A DNA stretch of 13,338 bases from Hyphomicrobiales bacterium. GTDB lineage: Bacteria > Pseudomonadota > Alphaproteobacteria > Rhizobiales > JAJFHB01. The notes under the pieces are model-generated. The model made no database searches. It saw nothing but the letters and a program-made list of their open reading frames with translations, and had not been told where the DNA came from. The position numbers were made by a program, and so were the translations under genes. Below, piece by piece: positions 6,795 to 13,338 of the stretch (within the stretch, counting starts at the first letter, position 1; each line of letters starts with the position of its first letter). The stretch is from assembly GCA_021775795.1 (NCBI GenBank), contig JAJFHB010000265.1, forward strand, positions 1-13,338, written 5' to 3'.

Positions 6795-6896
6795 AATAAA
6801 TCCCTTCGAAACACATGCATTCTGACGCTCAGCCTATCATTTACCCATGTTAACTGGCGAGTCGTCCTTTCATATTGCTGTGAAAGGAGATTGGAA
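6795..6896. promoter_or_regulatory. Divergent promoter region of Lrp-type regulator and EamA exporter
   Basis: This 102-base gap separates the two divergent starts and should carry both promoters and the Lrp-type operator. The plus-strand Shine-Dalgarno AAAGGAGA (6883-6890) lies 6 bases before the exporter ATG. The only symmetrical element I noted is a weak CTGA-CGC-TCAG (6822-6832), too short to call an operator. Promoter hexamers are not convincing by eye. Confidence 0.4.
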
Positions 6897-7766
6897 ATGC
6901 CTTCTTCGCGGCTGAGATTCACCGACTTGTCTGACCGCCTGCCACCAACACTGTGGTTCGCAATCAGCGCCCTGTTTCATTACCTGGGGCCGGCCTTTGC
7001 AGTTTTGCTGTTCCCTGCTGTCGGTGTTTTGGGGGTCGCCTGGTTCCGCATCGCCTCGGCTACGCTCATCTTCGCGCCTTTGACGCGGCCCTGGCGTACG
7101 TGGCGGCTGGCCGATCGCCGAACCAAATTACTGCTCGTCGGTCTGGGCATTTGCCTCGCCGTCATGAATACGAGTTTTTATCTGGCGCTTGAGCGCCTGC
7201 CCATGAGCCTGGTGGCGGCAATGGAGTTCGTCGGCACCATCGGCGTTGCGCTCTGGGGCTTGCGCAGCTTGCGAAACCTTCTCGCCCTGGCGCTGGCCAT
7301 CTCCGGCGTCGTTGTTCTGATCGATATCAAGTGGTCGAGTGATCTTGAAGGATTGATGTGGGCGACCCTGAATGCGGCGCTCTTTGTGGGCTACATCGTT
7401 CTGGGTCATCGGGCGGCACAGGAGGGTGCCAGCGGCGGTGTCGAGCGTTTAGGCGCAGCGATGGCCATCGCCCTCGTCATCCTCATGCCGATAGGGTTTA
7501 TCGAAGCTTCCCGCGTTTTCTCCATGCCCGGGCTGATTGCTGCCGGCATTGGGGTTGGCATTTGTTCTTCTGTCATCCCCTATATCTGCGACCAGCTCGC
7601 CAGGGCGCGCTTGCCGCGTGCGAGCTTTGCGCTTCTTCTGGCGCTCCTGCCCGCCACGGCGACCATTATTGCAGCCGTCGTTCTTGCACAGATACCAAGC
7701 CTGCAGGATCTCATGGGTATCGCTCTGGTGATGGCAGGTATTGCCGTGCATCGACCCGCTCTGTGA
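6897..7766 (+). CDS. EamA family transporter, RhtA-like exporter
   Basis: A 289-residue inner-membrane protein of the drug/metabolite transporter superfamily, with two EamA repeats and about ten hydrophobic segments along its length. The first repeat contains LGPAFAVLLFPAVGVLGVAW and the text MNTSFYLALERLPMSLVAAMEFVG, which closely follows threonine/homoserine exporter RhtA. The second repeat ends in SSVIPYICDQLARARLPRASFALLLALLPATATI. The likely role is proton-driven export of amino acids or analogues. The start is the ATG at 6897 behind AAAGGAGA; an in-frame TTG at 6891 directly abuts that Shine-Dalgarno and is too close to be used. It is divergent from an Lrp regulator, supporting an amino acid substrate. 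It ends 2 bases before the stop of the convergent monooxygenase gene. Confidence 0.9.
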   Translation: MPSSRLRFTDLSDRLPPTLWFAISALFHYLGPAFAVLLFPAVGVLGVAWFRIASATLIFAPLTRPWRTWRLADRRTKLLLVGLGICLAVMNTSFYLALERLPMSLVAAMEFVGTIGVALWGLRSLRNLLALALAISGVVVLIDIKWSSDLEGLMWATLNAALFVGYIVLGHRAAQEGASGGVERLGAAMAIALVILMPIGFIEASRVFSMPGLIAAGIGVGICSSVIPYICDQLARARLPRASFALLLALLPATATIIAAVVLAQIPSLQDLMGIALVMAGIAVHRPAL

Positions 7767-7768
7767 GT

Positions 7769-8926
7769 TCACGTTTCTGCCGGGTCGAGACCATAGGGCC
7801 GGTAAAAGGAGGCCTGAGTGCGTTGACGCATCACCCAACCCGAGCGGCCAAGGGCTGCAAGAGCAAGGTTGCGAACCCGGTCCGGCCAGGACATGGGAGT
7901 GGAATAGAGGGCAGAGAGAAACTGGATACGCTCAATGATCGGCCGCTCGCGCGCTTCCCAGCGCGCAAAGGCTGCGGCCATGTCATTTTCCTCTTCCAGA
8001 TGGGCGGCAAGTGATAAAGCGCAGCCCATGGCAAGCCCCGCACCCTGCCCAAAGTTCGGACACATGGCGTGAGCCGCATCACCCAGCACCACAACGCGGC
8101 CAGTGTGCCAGGCACTCAATTTGATCGTTTCATACTGATCATAATTCCAGCGATCCTGCTCATCGACACGGGAGATGAAGGCCTCCACTCCCGGCAGCGA
8201 TGAAATCCAGGCTTGCTTGTCGATGGGCACTCTGCGGCCTACAGCATCGGATTCAAGCGCAACAAATCCGAGATAGAAATCCTGCTCTCCGCAGGGGACG
8301 ACAAAGCAACGGCGCTTGCCGCTCCAATATTCGGCAAATACCCCGTCTTCCCAGGGGATCTCAGCGCGGAGCGGCAACAGCATGCGGATTGAGCCGTCTT
8401 TGAGTTTGCGGCGGCGGCGCAAAAGGCCGAGCCCATCCCGGGCACGGGAATTGACACCATCCGCAACAATAATCATGTCAGCGCGATACCGACTTTCGTC
8501 AGCAAGAACGAGCTCACCGGCCGGATCTGCTTTAATCACTTCTGATGAAAGTTCGATTTCAACGCCGTGGCTGCGGGCACTGGCGGCAAGCGCTTCAAGA
8601 ACGTTTTTTCGGAGCATCATGAACTGACGCAAATCAGGATCGTCGCTTCTCCAGTCGTAGCGTGAGATAAGCCCGCCCTCGCGGTCGCGGGTTTCACGGT
8701 ATTGCAGGGCGAAGGAATCCGCCACCGAGCCTTCATAGGCACCAAGTTTTTCGAGGACGGCGAGGCCATTTTCAGACAGGTAGATCGCCGAGCCGTGCGC
8801 ACGGATCCGGCTTGAGCGCTCATGTACCCGCACACTCCAGCCGCGTTGTGCCAGCGCAATGGCGGCCGCCATTCCAGCCATGCCGCCGCCGGCGACCTCT
8901 GCATGTTTGCGGCTGGTACCCGCCAT
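7769..8926 (-). CDS. FAD-dependent monooxygenase (aromatic hydroxylase family)
   Basis: A 385-residue class A flavoprotein monooxygenase of the salicylate/p-hydroxybenzoate hydroxylase type, about normal length. The N-terminal dinucleotide fold has GGGMAG (13-18) and ends in the acidic VHE after strand 2. The mid motif is ADGVNSRAR (155-163), and the second FAD motif is LGDAAHAMCPNFGQGAGLAM (281-300). The family uses NAD(P)H and O2 to hydroxylate aromatic or other electron-rich substrates. I place the start at the ATG at 8926, 4 bases after the stop of the TPP enzyme gene, with GGAGGGG about 10-12 bases upstream; the alternative ATG at 8953 would overlap that gene by 23 bases. The two form one operon, so the oxygenase may act on, or make the precursor of, the TPP enzyme substrate. 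The actual substrate is unknown. Confidence 0.88.
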   Translation of the reverse strand: MAGTSRKHAEVAGGGMAGMAAAIALAQRGWSVRVHERSSRIRAHGSAIYLSENGLAVLEKLGAYEGSVADSFALQYRETRDREGGLISRYDWRSDDPDLRQFMMLRKNVLEALAASARSHGVEIELSSEVIKADPAGELVLADESRYRADMIIVADGVNSRARDGLGLLRRRRKLKDGSIRMLLPLRAEIPWEDGVFAEYWSGKRRCFVVPCGEQDFYLGFVALESDAVGRRVPIDKQAWISSLPGVEAFISRVDEQDRWNYDQYETIKLSAWHTGRVVVLGDAAHAMCPNFGQGAGLAMGCALSLAAHLEEENDMAAAFARWEARERPIIERIQFLSALYSTPMSWPDRVRNLALAALGRSGWVMRQRTQASFYRPYGLDPAET

Positions 8927-8930
8927 TGTT

Positions 8931-10631
8931 TCAGTGCCCCTCCACAAAGGCATCCGGGTCCGTCAGGCTGACAATGGGAGCAATTGCTTCGGGATCGATC
9001 AGGACATCTATGAGATAGGGTTTGTCTGATGCCCGGGCCCGAGCCAGGGCAGGGGCAATTTCGGCTGGATCAGCCACCTGTTCGCCCTGCCAGCCCATTT
9101 CACGCGCGACGGCACTGTGGTCAATTTCGAGCAGATCGCACTCCCACGGGCTGTCGAGAATTTTTTCTTCGACGTGTTTTTGAAATCCAAGTGTTGCATT
9201 GTTGAAGATAACGGTTGTGAGCTTCACGTTGCAACGGGCCGCGGTCTCCAGTTCAGACAACACATAACCAAAGCCGCCATCACCGGAGATGCAGAGCACT
9301 TCGCGATCGGGCTGGCCTATCTTCGCGCCAATGGCGGCCGGCAACCCCCAGCCCAAACCACCCGTACCGCGCGGGGAGATGACACCGTTTCCAGCGCCGT
9401 GGGTATCGATGTGGCTGAATGCCCAGCCGGTCACATAGCTCGCATCCGTCACCAGAATATCGTCCGGGGCGGCAGCATCAGAAATGTCACGTAACACCCG
9501 TTCCGGACGTATGGGAACTTGTTGTGACCGGGCGATTGTATCGAACCGTTCCCGCCAACCCTGACGCAGCGTTGCGACACGTTCAAGCTGGGTTTCATTT
9601 GCGGTGCGATTGCCAAGCCCCGAGCAGGCAGCGATGAGCTCCCGCATCGTATCGCGAACGTCGCCCAGAAGCGCCACATCGGTACGGAAATTGCGGCCTA
9701 TTTCCACCGCATCCACATCTACATGGAGAACCTTTGTGCCCGGGCCCGGCAGGGTCCAGTCGAAACTGCAGATCTGGCCGTTGCGAGAGCCCAGGATGAG
9801 AGCAACATCCGCCTCGCGCAATATTGTGTTGGCAACCTGACCCCGCCCGTAAGCGCCGCCGGTTGATGTGCCGAGGGCCCCAACAGACAACGGATGCGCA
9901 TCGGCAATGGCTCCTCGGCCGTTCATGGTCGTGGCAACGGGGGCTGACAGTTGTTCTGCAAGGGTCAGCACTTCCTCATGGGCGCGGGAGTGCATGGCGC
10001 CACCGCCGGCAATAATGACGGGCCGCTTAGCGTCAACAAGGATGCGCGCCGCCTCGAGGACACTTTCAACGGAAGCGCGCGAACGCATGGACGGGAACCG
10101 GACAAATGCCTCGTCCACATAGGTTTCCGCCGGGCTCAACTCACCCATTATGTCCCGAGGGCACAGCACCACCACCGGACCCGGCCGTCCCGAAGTGGCT
10201 ATGCGGAAGGCGTGGCGGACGGTTTCTGCTGCCCGATCAGGTGTTTCGATCCGGGTTACCCATTTTGCGAACGGGGTTAGTGCTGCAACATGGTCAAGCT
10301 CACTTGAAGCGTGGCGGCCGCGCTGGGCAGCAGCGATGTCGACGACAAATGCGATGACAGGCACCGATGACTGCAGCGCCTCCAGCAGTCCGGTCGCGAG
10401 ATTGCTGGCTGCCGGGCCACACATGGCTGTGCAGACCCCGGGCCGGCCCGTTGCTTTGGCAAACCCGTGAGCCATGATGGCCCCATGCTTTTCATCACGC
10501 ACGGTAATCGCCCGCAATCCAAGCGGCCGGATGGCGTGATAAAGATCAAGCGGATCTTTCATGCCAAAGAGGTGGGTCACCCCATAGATCTTGAGTGTTT
10601 CTGCCACGGCTTGCGCTGCTGTCTGGCTCAC
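8931..10631 (-). CDS. Thiamine pyrophosphate-dependent enzyme, acetolactate synthase-like
   Basis: A 566-residue protein with the three-domain layout of the POX/acetolactate synthase family: N-terminal pyrimidine-binding domain, central domain and C-terminal PP-binding domain. The cofactor-activating Glu47 is in VRDEKHGA. The central part has NGRGAIADAHPLSVG and VLHVDVDAVEIGRNF. The metal-diphosphate motif starts GDGGF at 450-454 and ends NN at 477-478. Members decarboxylate 2-oxo acids and often ligate the product; specific candidates are a 2-oxo acid decarboxylase or carboligase rather than biosynthetic IlvB, because no regulatory subunit gene is adjacent. The start is GTG at 10631 with AAGG 9 bases upstream. 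It leads the two-gene operon with the monooxygenase and is divergent from an IclR regulator, which suggests a substrate-induced catabolic unit. Confidence 0.9.
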   Translation of the reverse strand: MSQTAAQAVAETLKIYGVTHLFGMKDPLDLYHAIRPLGLRAITVRDEKHGAIMAHGFAKATGRPGVCTAMCGPAASNLATGLLEALQSSVPVIAFVVDIAAAQRGRHASSELDHVAALTPFAKWVTRIETPDRAAETVRHAFRIATSGRPGPVVVLCPRDIMGELSPAETYVDEAFVRFPSMRSRASVESVLEAARILVDAKRPVIIAGGGAMHSRAHEEVLTLAEQLSAPVATTMNGRGAIADAHPLSVGALGTSTGGAYGRGQVANTILREADVALILGSRNGQICSFDWTLPGPGTKVLHVDVDAVEIGRNFRTDVALLGDVRDTMRELIAACSGLGNRTANETQLERVATLRQGWRERFDTIARSQQVPIRPERVLRDISDAAAPDDILVTDASYVTGWAFSHIDTHGAGNGVISPRGTGGLGWGLPAAIGAKIGQPDREVLCISGDGGFGYVLSELETAARCNVKLTTVIFNNATLGFQKHVEEKILDSPWECDLLEIDHSAVAREMGWQGEQVADPAEIAPALARARASDKPYLIDVLIDPEAIAPIVSLTDPDAFVEGH

Positions 10632-10752
10632 AGTCCACTACCTTCTCTTCTTTGTTGCTTATTATGCAACAGTATTATATTAAACAACAAAGAAACCATA
10701 CGACCGATACCCTGGTCAAGAGTGTCCAGGCCAAAAGTATATTGAGATACCC
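10632..10752. promoter_or_regulatory. Divergent promoter/operator region, TPP-enzyme operon and IclR gene
   Basis: This 121-base region is distinctly AT-rich at its centre and lies between the divergent GTG start of the TPP enzyme gene and the ATG of the IclR gene. It holds a perfect 10-base inverted repeat, TTCTTTGTTG (10648-10657) and CAACAAAGAA (10685-10694), flanking an AT-rich core with TATTATAT (10673-10680) that could serve as a -10 element. Symmetry over an AT-rich core between regulator and target operon is what IclR-family control usually looks like. Exact promoter hexamers are not fixed. Confidence 0.6.
10653..10671. promoter_or_regulatory. Candidate IclR-type operator palindrome
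   Basis: TGTTGC (10653-10658) and GCAACA (10666-10671) form a perfect 6-base inverted repeat around the 7-base AT spacer TTATTAT. A third half-site, CAACA, occurs at 10685-10689. The element sits 22 bases beyond the start codon of the TPP enzyme gene and 82 before that of the IclR gene, consistent with repression of the enzyme operon. The binding protein is inferred from position only. Confidence 0.5.
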
Positions 10753-11469
10753 ATGAAGTCCGTCCGCAACGCGGCCCGCGCGCTTGCCCTGCTGAAACCT
10801 GAAACGCCGGAAATCGGTGTGAGTGAGGTTGGCCGTGCACTGGGCCTGACGCGAAGCTCCGCTTCCCGACTCCTGGCCTCTCTCAGCGAAAGTGGCCTGA
10901 TACAGCAGGATCCGGTCAGCCGACGCTATCGGCCAGGGCCGCTGGCTGCACAGCTCGGAGCCCTTTATCAGGGCGGCGATATGCTCGATGTAATCCGGCA
11001 GAGCGCCCGTGACCTCGCTTCCCTCACCGGTCATTCAACGTGGATCGCGGTTCTGGACGGCCGGGAAATTACTGTCCTCGATAATGTTCATGGCGGTCAC
11101 CCGGTACGTTACGTGGTGGAACCGGGCTCGAGGCTTCCGGCCCACACAACGGCAATCGGCAAAGCCCTTCTGGCAAGGCTCGATGACGAAACCATCTGCG
11201 AACTCTATGCGGGAGCTTCCCTGCAACCTGAGACCGCTACCTCGCTTGCGAGCCCGGATGCTCTTCTGGCCGAAATACACCTGACGCGTAAGCGCGGCTA
11301 TGCCGTCAGCGATCAGGAAAACTTCAGCGGCATCAAGTCGTTTGCCGTGGCTCCGACGAAAGATGCGCAGCGTCCTATTGGTCTTGGATTGTCGTTTCCC
11401 CTCGCGAGCCTGAAGGCCGGCGAAGAGGCCATGCTGAGCGCAGCTTTGCTGCGGCAGAGGTGTGAATGA
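10753..11469 (+). CDS. IclR family transcriptional regulator
   Basis: A 238-residue regulator of usual IclR length. The N-terminal winged helix-turn-helix covers about residues 1-60, with MKSVRNAARALALL, then ALGLTRSSASRLLASLSESGLI as the recognition region. The effector-binding domain follows, with the characteristic RLPAHTTAIGKALLARL (about 126-142), LTRKRGYAVSDQE and a terminal hydrophobic segment including IGLGLSFPL. Members bind small organic acids and repress or activate adjacent catabolic genes. It is divergent from the TPP enzyme and monooxygenase operon, its likely target. The ATG at 10753 directly precedes the conserved start; the Shine-Dalgarno is weak (GAGA about 5-8 bases upstream). 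Confidence 0.93.
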   Translation: MKSVRNAARALALLKPETPEIGVSEVGRALGLTRSSASRLLASLSESGLIQQDPVSRRYRPGPLAAQLGALYQGGDMLDVIRQSARDLASLTGHSTWIAVLDGREITVLDNVHGGHPVRYVVEPGSRLPAHTTAIGKALLARLDDETICELYAGASLQPETATSLASPDALLAEIHLTRKRGYAVSDQENFSGIKSFAVAPTKDAQRPIGLGLSFPLASLKAGEEAMLSAALLRQRCE

Positions 11470-11472
11470 TCA

Positions 11473-11730
11473 CTACAGGGCGCCCGCGGGAGATACCGGC
11501 TTGCCGCTATTTCCAACAAACGATTTGCGCTCTGCTGACCGGGCTCTCTTCGCCCATGATGTGGCCATGCCATACACATCTTTTCGGAAAGAACGCTTTG
11601 CAAACGTCTCCTGCAGGCGTTGTTTGGGCGAAGTAGCTGCCACCTGCATTGCAGTTTTCCGGCGGCTGGTCACGCCGACCGCCTCAGAATGGATCGGAGC
11701 CCGGGCGGCATCAATCCAATTGTGCAGCAT
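11473..11730 (-). CDS. Possible small hypothetical protein, 85 residues
   Basis: No recognised family. I list it because its ATG at 11730 has a strong Shine-Dalgarno, GGAGGGA, 9 bases upstream, and because it fills most of a stretch without other genes. The product would be basic, rich in Arg, Lys, Ser and Ala, with no signal peptide or membrane segment. About 61% of its third codon positions are G or C, no better than the surrounding DNA, so codon use does not support it. It ends 3 bases after the IclR stop, on the opposite strand. A 117-residue open frame on the plus strand covers the same DNA and is an alternative, but that frame has no independent Shine-Dalgarno. Confidence 0.3.
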   Translation of the reverse strand: MLHNWIDAARAPIHSEAVGVTSRRKTAMQVAATSPKQRLQETFAKRSFRKDVYGMATSWAKRARSAERKSFVGNSGKPVSPAGAL

Positions 11731-11758
11731 GCGCGTGGCTCCCTCCAAAACCGGCGTG

Positions 11759-11789
11759 TTCGCGTTCGTAAAACGTTTCTTAACGCGAA
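11759..11789. repeat. 31-base near-palindrome
   Basis: TTCGCGTT (11759-11766) is repeated inverted as AACGCGAA (11782-11789), and near the centre lies the 8-base palindrome AAACGTTT (11771-11778). The outer and inner symmetry centres differ by half a base. No T-tract follows on either strand, so a classical terminator is unlikely. It lies 29 bases upstream of the start of the possible small minus-strand gene, so an operator for that gene is one reading. Confidence 0.55.
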
Positions 11790-12018
11790 ACCGTGAAGTG
11801 TTGTGTTTAGCCTAAAATTCGGAGTTTTACAATTTTATTTCGGTTTTTCTCGAGATTCGCCTATCTTGACGTCACTCCAACTTGACACTCTATATGTTGT
11901 GGACCATGCTTTTCACAAGTGATTCGTTAACCTTGTTTCCTGAAAAAATCAGAGTTACACGCAATCTACAGACATGAGCGGCACAGTCGAATTTCGATGA
12001 AAATTGGCCAGAGAAACT
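11790..12018 (+). promoter_or_regulatory. AT-rich non-coding region upstream of the XRE-like gene
   Basis: No convincing gene is seen here, and nearly nothing on the plus strand between 11470 and 12018. The stretch is more AT-rich than its surroundings and probably holds the promoter of the XRE-like gene. It has a direct repeat of CTTGAC at 11865-11870 and 11881-11886, each part of a good -35-like TTGAC. TTGACG (11866-11871) and TATATG (11892-11897) are 20 bases apart, too far for a canonical pair. The 8-base palindrome TGACGTCA (11867-11874) overlaps the first repeat. A short plus-strand frame from the ATG at 11974 stops at 12000. Confidence 0.4.
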
Positions 12019-12852
12019 ATGAGTAAAGACGAAAAATCGGATTATCGCGACATCGGAGCTGCCATCAGTGCCGAAGCGGAGGCTGTCTCCGGTGCAGAAG
12101 ATGAAAAGGTCGAGTTCGGCGTCAAGCTCAATCATCTGATCAAAGAGCGTGGCCTGACCAATGCAACTTTCAAGCAGCAACTGGCCAAGACCCACGGCAT
12201 TCACCCGACGACTGCCGACAACTGGCTGCATGGCAGCAGCATGCCTCGGCAAAGGGCGCTGTCTGCAATCGCTGAAGTGCTGGGCGTGGACGTGCCGGTG
12301 CTGACAATGCCCCTGTCTGATCTCGGCGATAAGGTTTCATTTCTCGGCACTGCCGCTTCACCTCCTGTAACGACGTCAACCGATCCGGTGCGCACAGCCC
12401 TTGCCCTGTCTGCCGAAGACGAGAGAAGCCGCCAATTTGTCGGAACCTATTCGATGATTGCCCTGCGCAACTCAGGCATTGGCGTTGTCGACGAGGCGTT
12501 TGGCGGTCTTGATGTGTCCGAACTCAGCGTAAAGGCTGACCGGATCAGTGGTCTGCTCGTGTTCAAATGCTCAGGCGGGGCAGAAACTGTCTCGGGCTAT
12601 GTGCATCTCTCGGACACCTGCCTGTCGCTCATCGGCACGGCGAAGCCGTCCGGGGATTTCGTCACCATCATGCTCGACAAATTCCCGGCATCCTGGGGCC
12701 GCGGCAGCCACACAGGGCTTTATTGCGCGCCCGCACAGGCTCACCGCGGGCGGCCGGTCGCGCAACCCGTTGCGGCTCTGGTGAAGGGGCTGAACCTGGA
12801 CGAGGCTGAAATTACCCGGCTTGAAACAGCGCTTAACAGCGAGACAATCTAG
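12019..12852 (+). CDS. XRE-like helix-turn-helix protein with unassigned C-terminal domain
   Basis: A 277-residue protein, probably a cytosolic DNA-binding regulator. Residues 32-95 look like a lambda-repressor-type domain (FGVKLNHLIKERGL, then TTADNWLHGSSMPRQRALSAIAEVLGV), including the WLHGSSMPR text common in XRE proteins. The first 30 residues are acidic and probably disordered. Residues about 140-265 form a second, beta-rich region starting RQFVGTYSMIAL, with ISGLLVFKCSGGAETVSGYV; I do not recognise it, though it recalls ligand-sensing domains attached to XRE regulators. The start is ATG at 12019 with a weak GAGAA at 12011-12015; a TTG at 12004 is possible. A stop at 11998-12000 excludes longer versions. 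It converges on polA 13 bases away. Function is unknown. Confidence 0.75.
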   Translation: MSKDEKSDYRDIGAAISAEAEAVSGAEDEKVEFGVKLNHLIKERGLTNATFKQQLAKTHGIHPTTADNWLHGSSMPRQRALSAIAEVLGVDVPVLTMPLSDLGDKVSFLGTAASPPVTTSTDPVRTALALSAEDERSRQFVGTYSMIALRNSGIGVVDEAFGGLDVSELSVKADRISGLLVFKCSGGAETVSGYVHLSDTCLSLIGTAKPSGDFVTIMLDKFPASWGRGSHTGLYCAPAQAHRGRPVAQPVAALVKGLNLDEAEITRLETALNSETI

Positions 12853-12865
12853 AGGCAGACAGCTG

Positions 12866-13338
12866 CTAGTGCGCCTCATCCCAGTTTGAGGCAGCGCGTG
12901 CATCGACCTGCAATGGCACGGTCAACTGGATTGCCGGCAAGGGCGCTGCCACCATGACCGAAACGGCCAGCTCAATGGTCTTTTCAACCTCTGCTTCTGG
13001 TGCTTCGAATATCAGCTCATCGTGAACCTGAAGCAGCATACGCGCACTCAAGCTCGCGTCATCCAACGCTTCATGCATACGCATCATGGCGCGGCGGATG
13101 ATGTCGGCTGCGGAGCCCTGGATCGGCGCGTTGATGGCGGCACGTTCCATGAAGGCGCGGTGGTTCGGGTTCTTGGAATTGATTTCGGGATAATGCGCCC
13201 GGCGCCCGAAAATGGTCTCCACGTAGCCCTGTCGGCGGCAGGTTTCCTTGGTTTCTTCCATGTAGGCGCGAATGCCGGGGAAGCGTTCGAAATAGGTATC
13301 GATGTAGTCCTTCGCCTCGGATCGGCCAATCTGGAGCT
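12866..13338 (-). CDS. polA: DNA polymerase I, C-terminal part, 5'-truncated by the window edge
   Basis: The last 156 residues of a family A DNA polymerase, open to the window end; the upstream part lies outside. Visible text includes the O-helix-distal segment EAKDYIDTYFERFPGI, then ETIFGRRAHYPEINSKNPNHRAFMERAAINAPIQGSAADIIRRAM in two recognisable blocks, and motif C LLQVHDELIFEAP (nucleotides about 13003-13041), whose His-Asp-Glu holds a catalytic metal ligand. It ends in NWDEAH. PolA fills gaps in repair and removes RNA primers in replication. An ATG at 13261 is internal and not the start. As a core gene this anchors the window in a chromosome. Nothing looks broken in the visible part. Confidence 0.97.
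   Translation of the reverse strand, partial: LQIGRSEAKDYIDTYFERFPGIRAYMEETKETCRRQGYVETIFGRRAHYPEINSKNPNHRAFMERAAINAPIQGSAADIIRRAMMRMHEALDDASLSARMLLQVHDELIFEAPEAEVEKTIELAVSVMVAAPLPAIQLTVPLQVDARAASNWDEAH

Noticed and set aside
7128..7838. Minus-strand open frames inside the exporter gene
   Set aside because: They are mirrors of the high-GC transporter coding sequence and lack any recognisable protein feature.
8927..8953. Nine-residue N-terminal extension of the monooxygenase from the ATG at 8953
   Set aside because: It would overlap the TPP enzyme gene by 23 bases, and its own Shine-Dalgarno is weak compared with the GGAGGGG before the ATG at 8926.
11462..11815. 117-residue plus-strand frame starting at a GTG within the IclR stop region
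   Set aside because: No independent Shine-Dalgarno, no family similarity, and it covers the opposite strand of a candidate with better translation signals.
1..13338. tRNA, rRNA, CRISPR array, insertion sequence or prophage attachment site
   Set aside because: I saw no cloverleaf-like segment, spaced repeat series, transposase motif or flanking direct repeats anywhere in the window.

Overview
The window looks like a chromosomal segment of an alphaproteobacterium, probably Hyphomicrobiales (Rhizobiales). Evidence: moderately high GC (counted rows run about 48 to 63%), a polA C-terminus ending NWDEAH as I remember it from rhizobial DNA polymerase I, dense gene packing, and accessory catabolic genes interleaved with IclR, Lrp and XRE-type regulators. 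No RNA gene, CRISPR array, transposase or phage gene was seen.

Left part (1-3905): the 3' end of a gamma-glutamyltransferase-like gene converges on an aspartate/glutamate racemase-family gene. Divergent from the racemase is a two-gene operon: an HpcH/HpaI (class II, pyruvate-forming) aldolase starting at TTG, then an SDR enzyme related to uronate dehydrogenase. The pair fits degradation of a sugar acid, but two substrate-pocket positions of the dehydrogenase differ from the characterised enzyme.

Centre (3981-6794), the most unusual part: two putative glycosyltransferases lie tail to tail, 22 bases apart. The minus-strand one (4711-5784) resembles eukaryotic N-acetylglucosaminyltransferase I (MGAT1, GT13) over nearly all of its catalytic region, including the EDD metal motif and C-terminal subdomain. 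The plus-strand one (3981-4688) carries motifs of N-acetylglucosaminyltransferase IV (MGAT4, GT54). In animals these enzymes act in the Golgi on N-glycans. Here both lack a signal peptide or membrane anchor, so they would be cytosolic and must act on some other acceptor. An Lrp/AsnC regulator and a GNAT acetyltransferase with a 4-base overlap lie upstream of the GT13-like gene on the same strand.

Right part (6897-11469): an EamA/RhtA-like exporter diverges from the Lrp gene. A TPP-dependent acetolactate-synthase-like enzyme and an FAD monooxygenase form a tight minus-strand operon, divergent from an IclR regulator. The 121-base gap between them is AT-rich and carries inverted repeats that are good operator candidates.

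End (11470-13338): a poorly coding stretch with a possible 85-aa gene and a 31-base near-palindrome, then an XRE-like DNA-binding protein with an unassigned C-terminal domain, converging on the C-terminal part of polA, which runs off the window.
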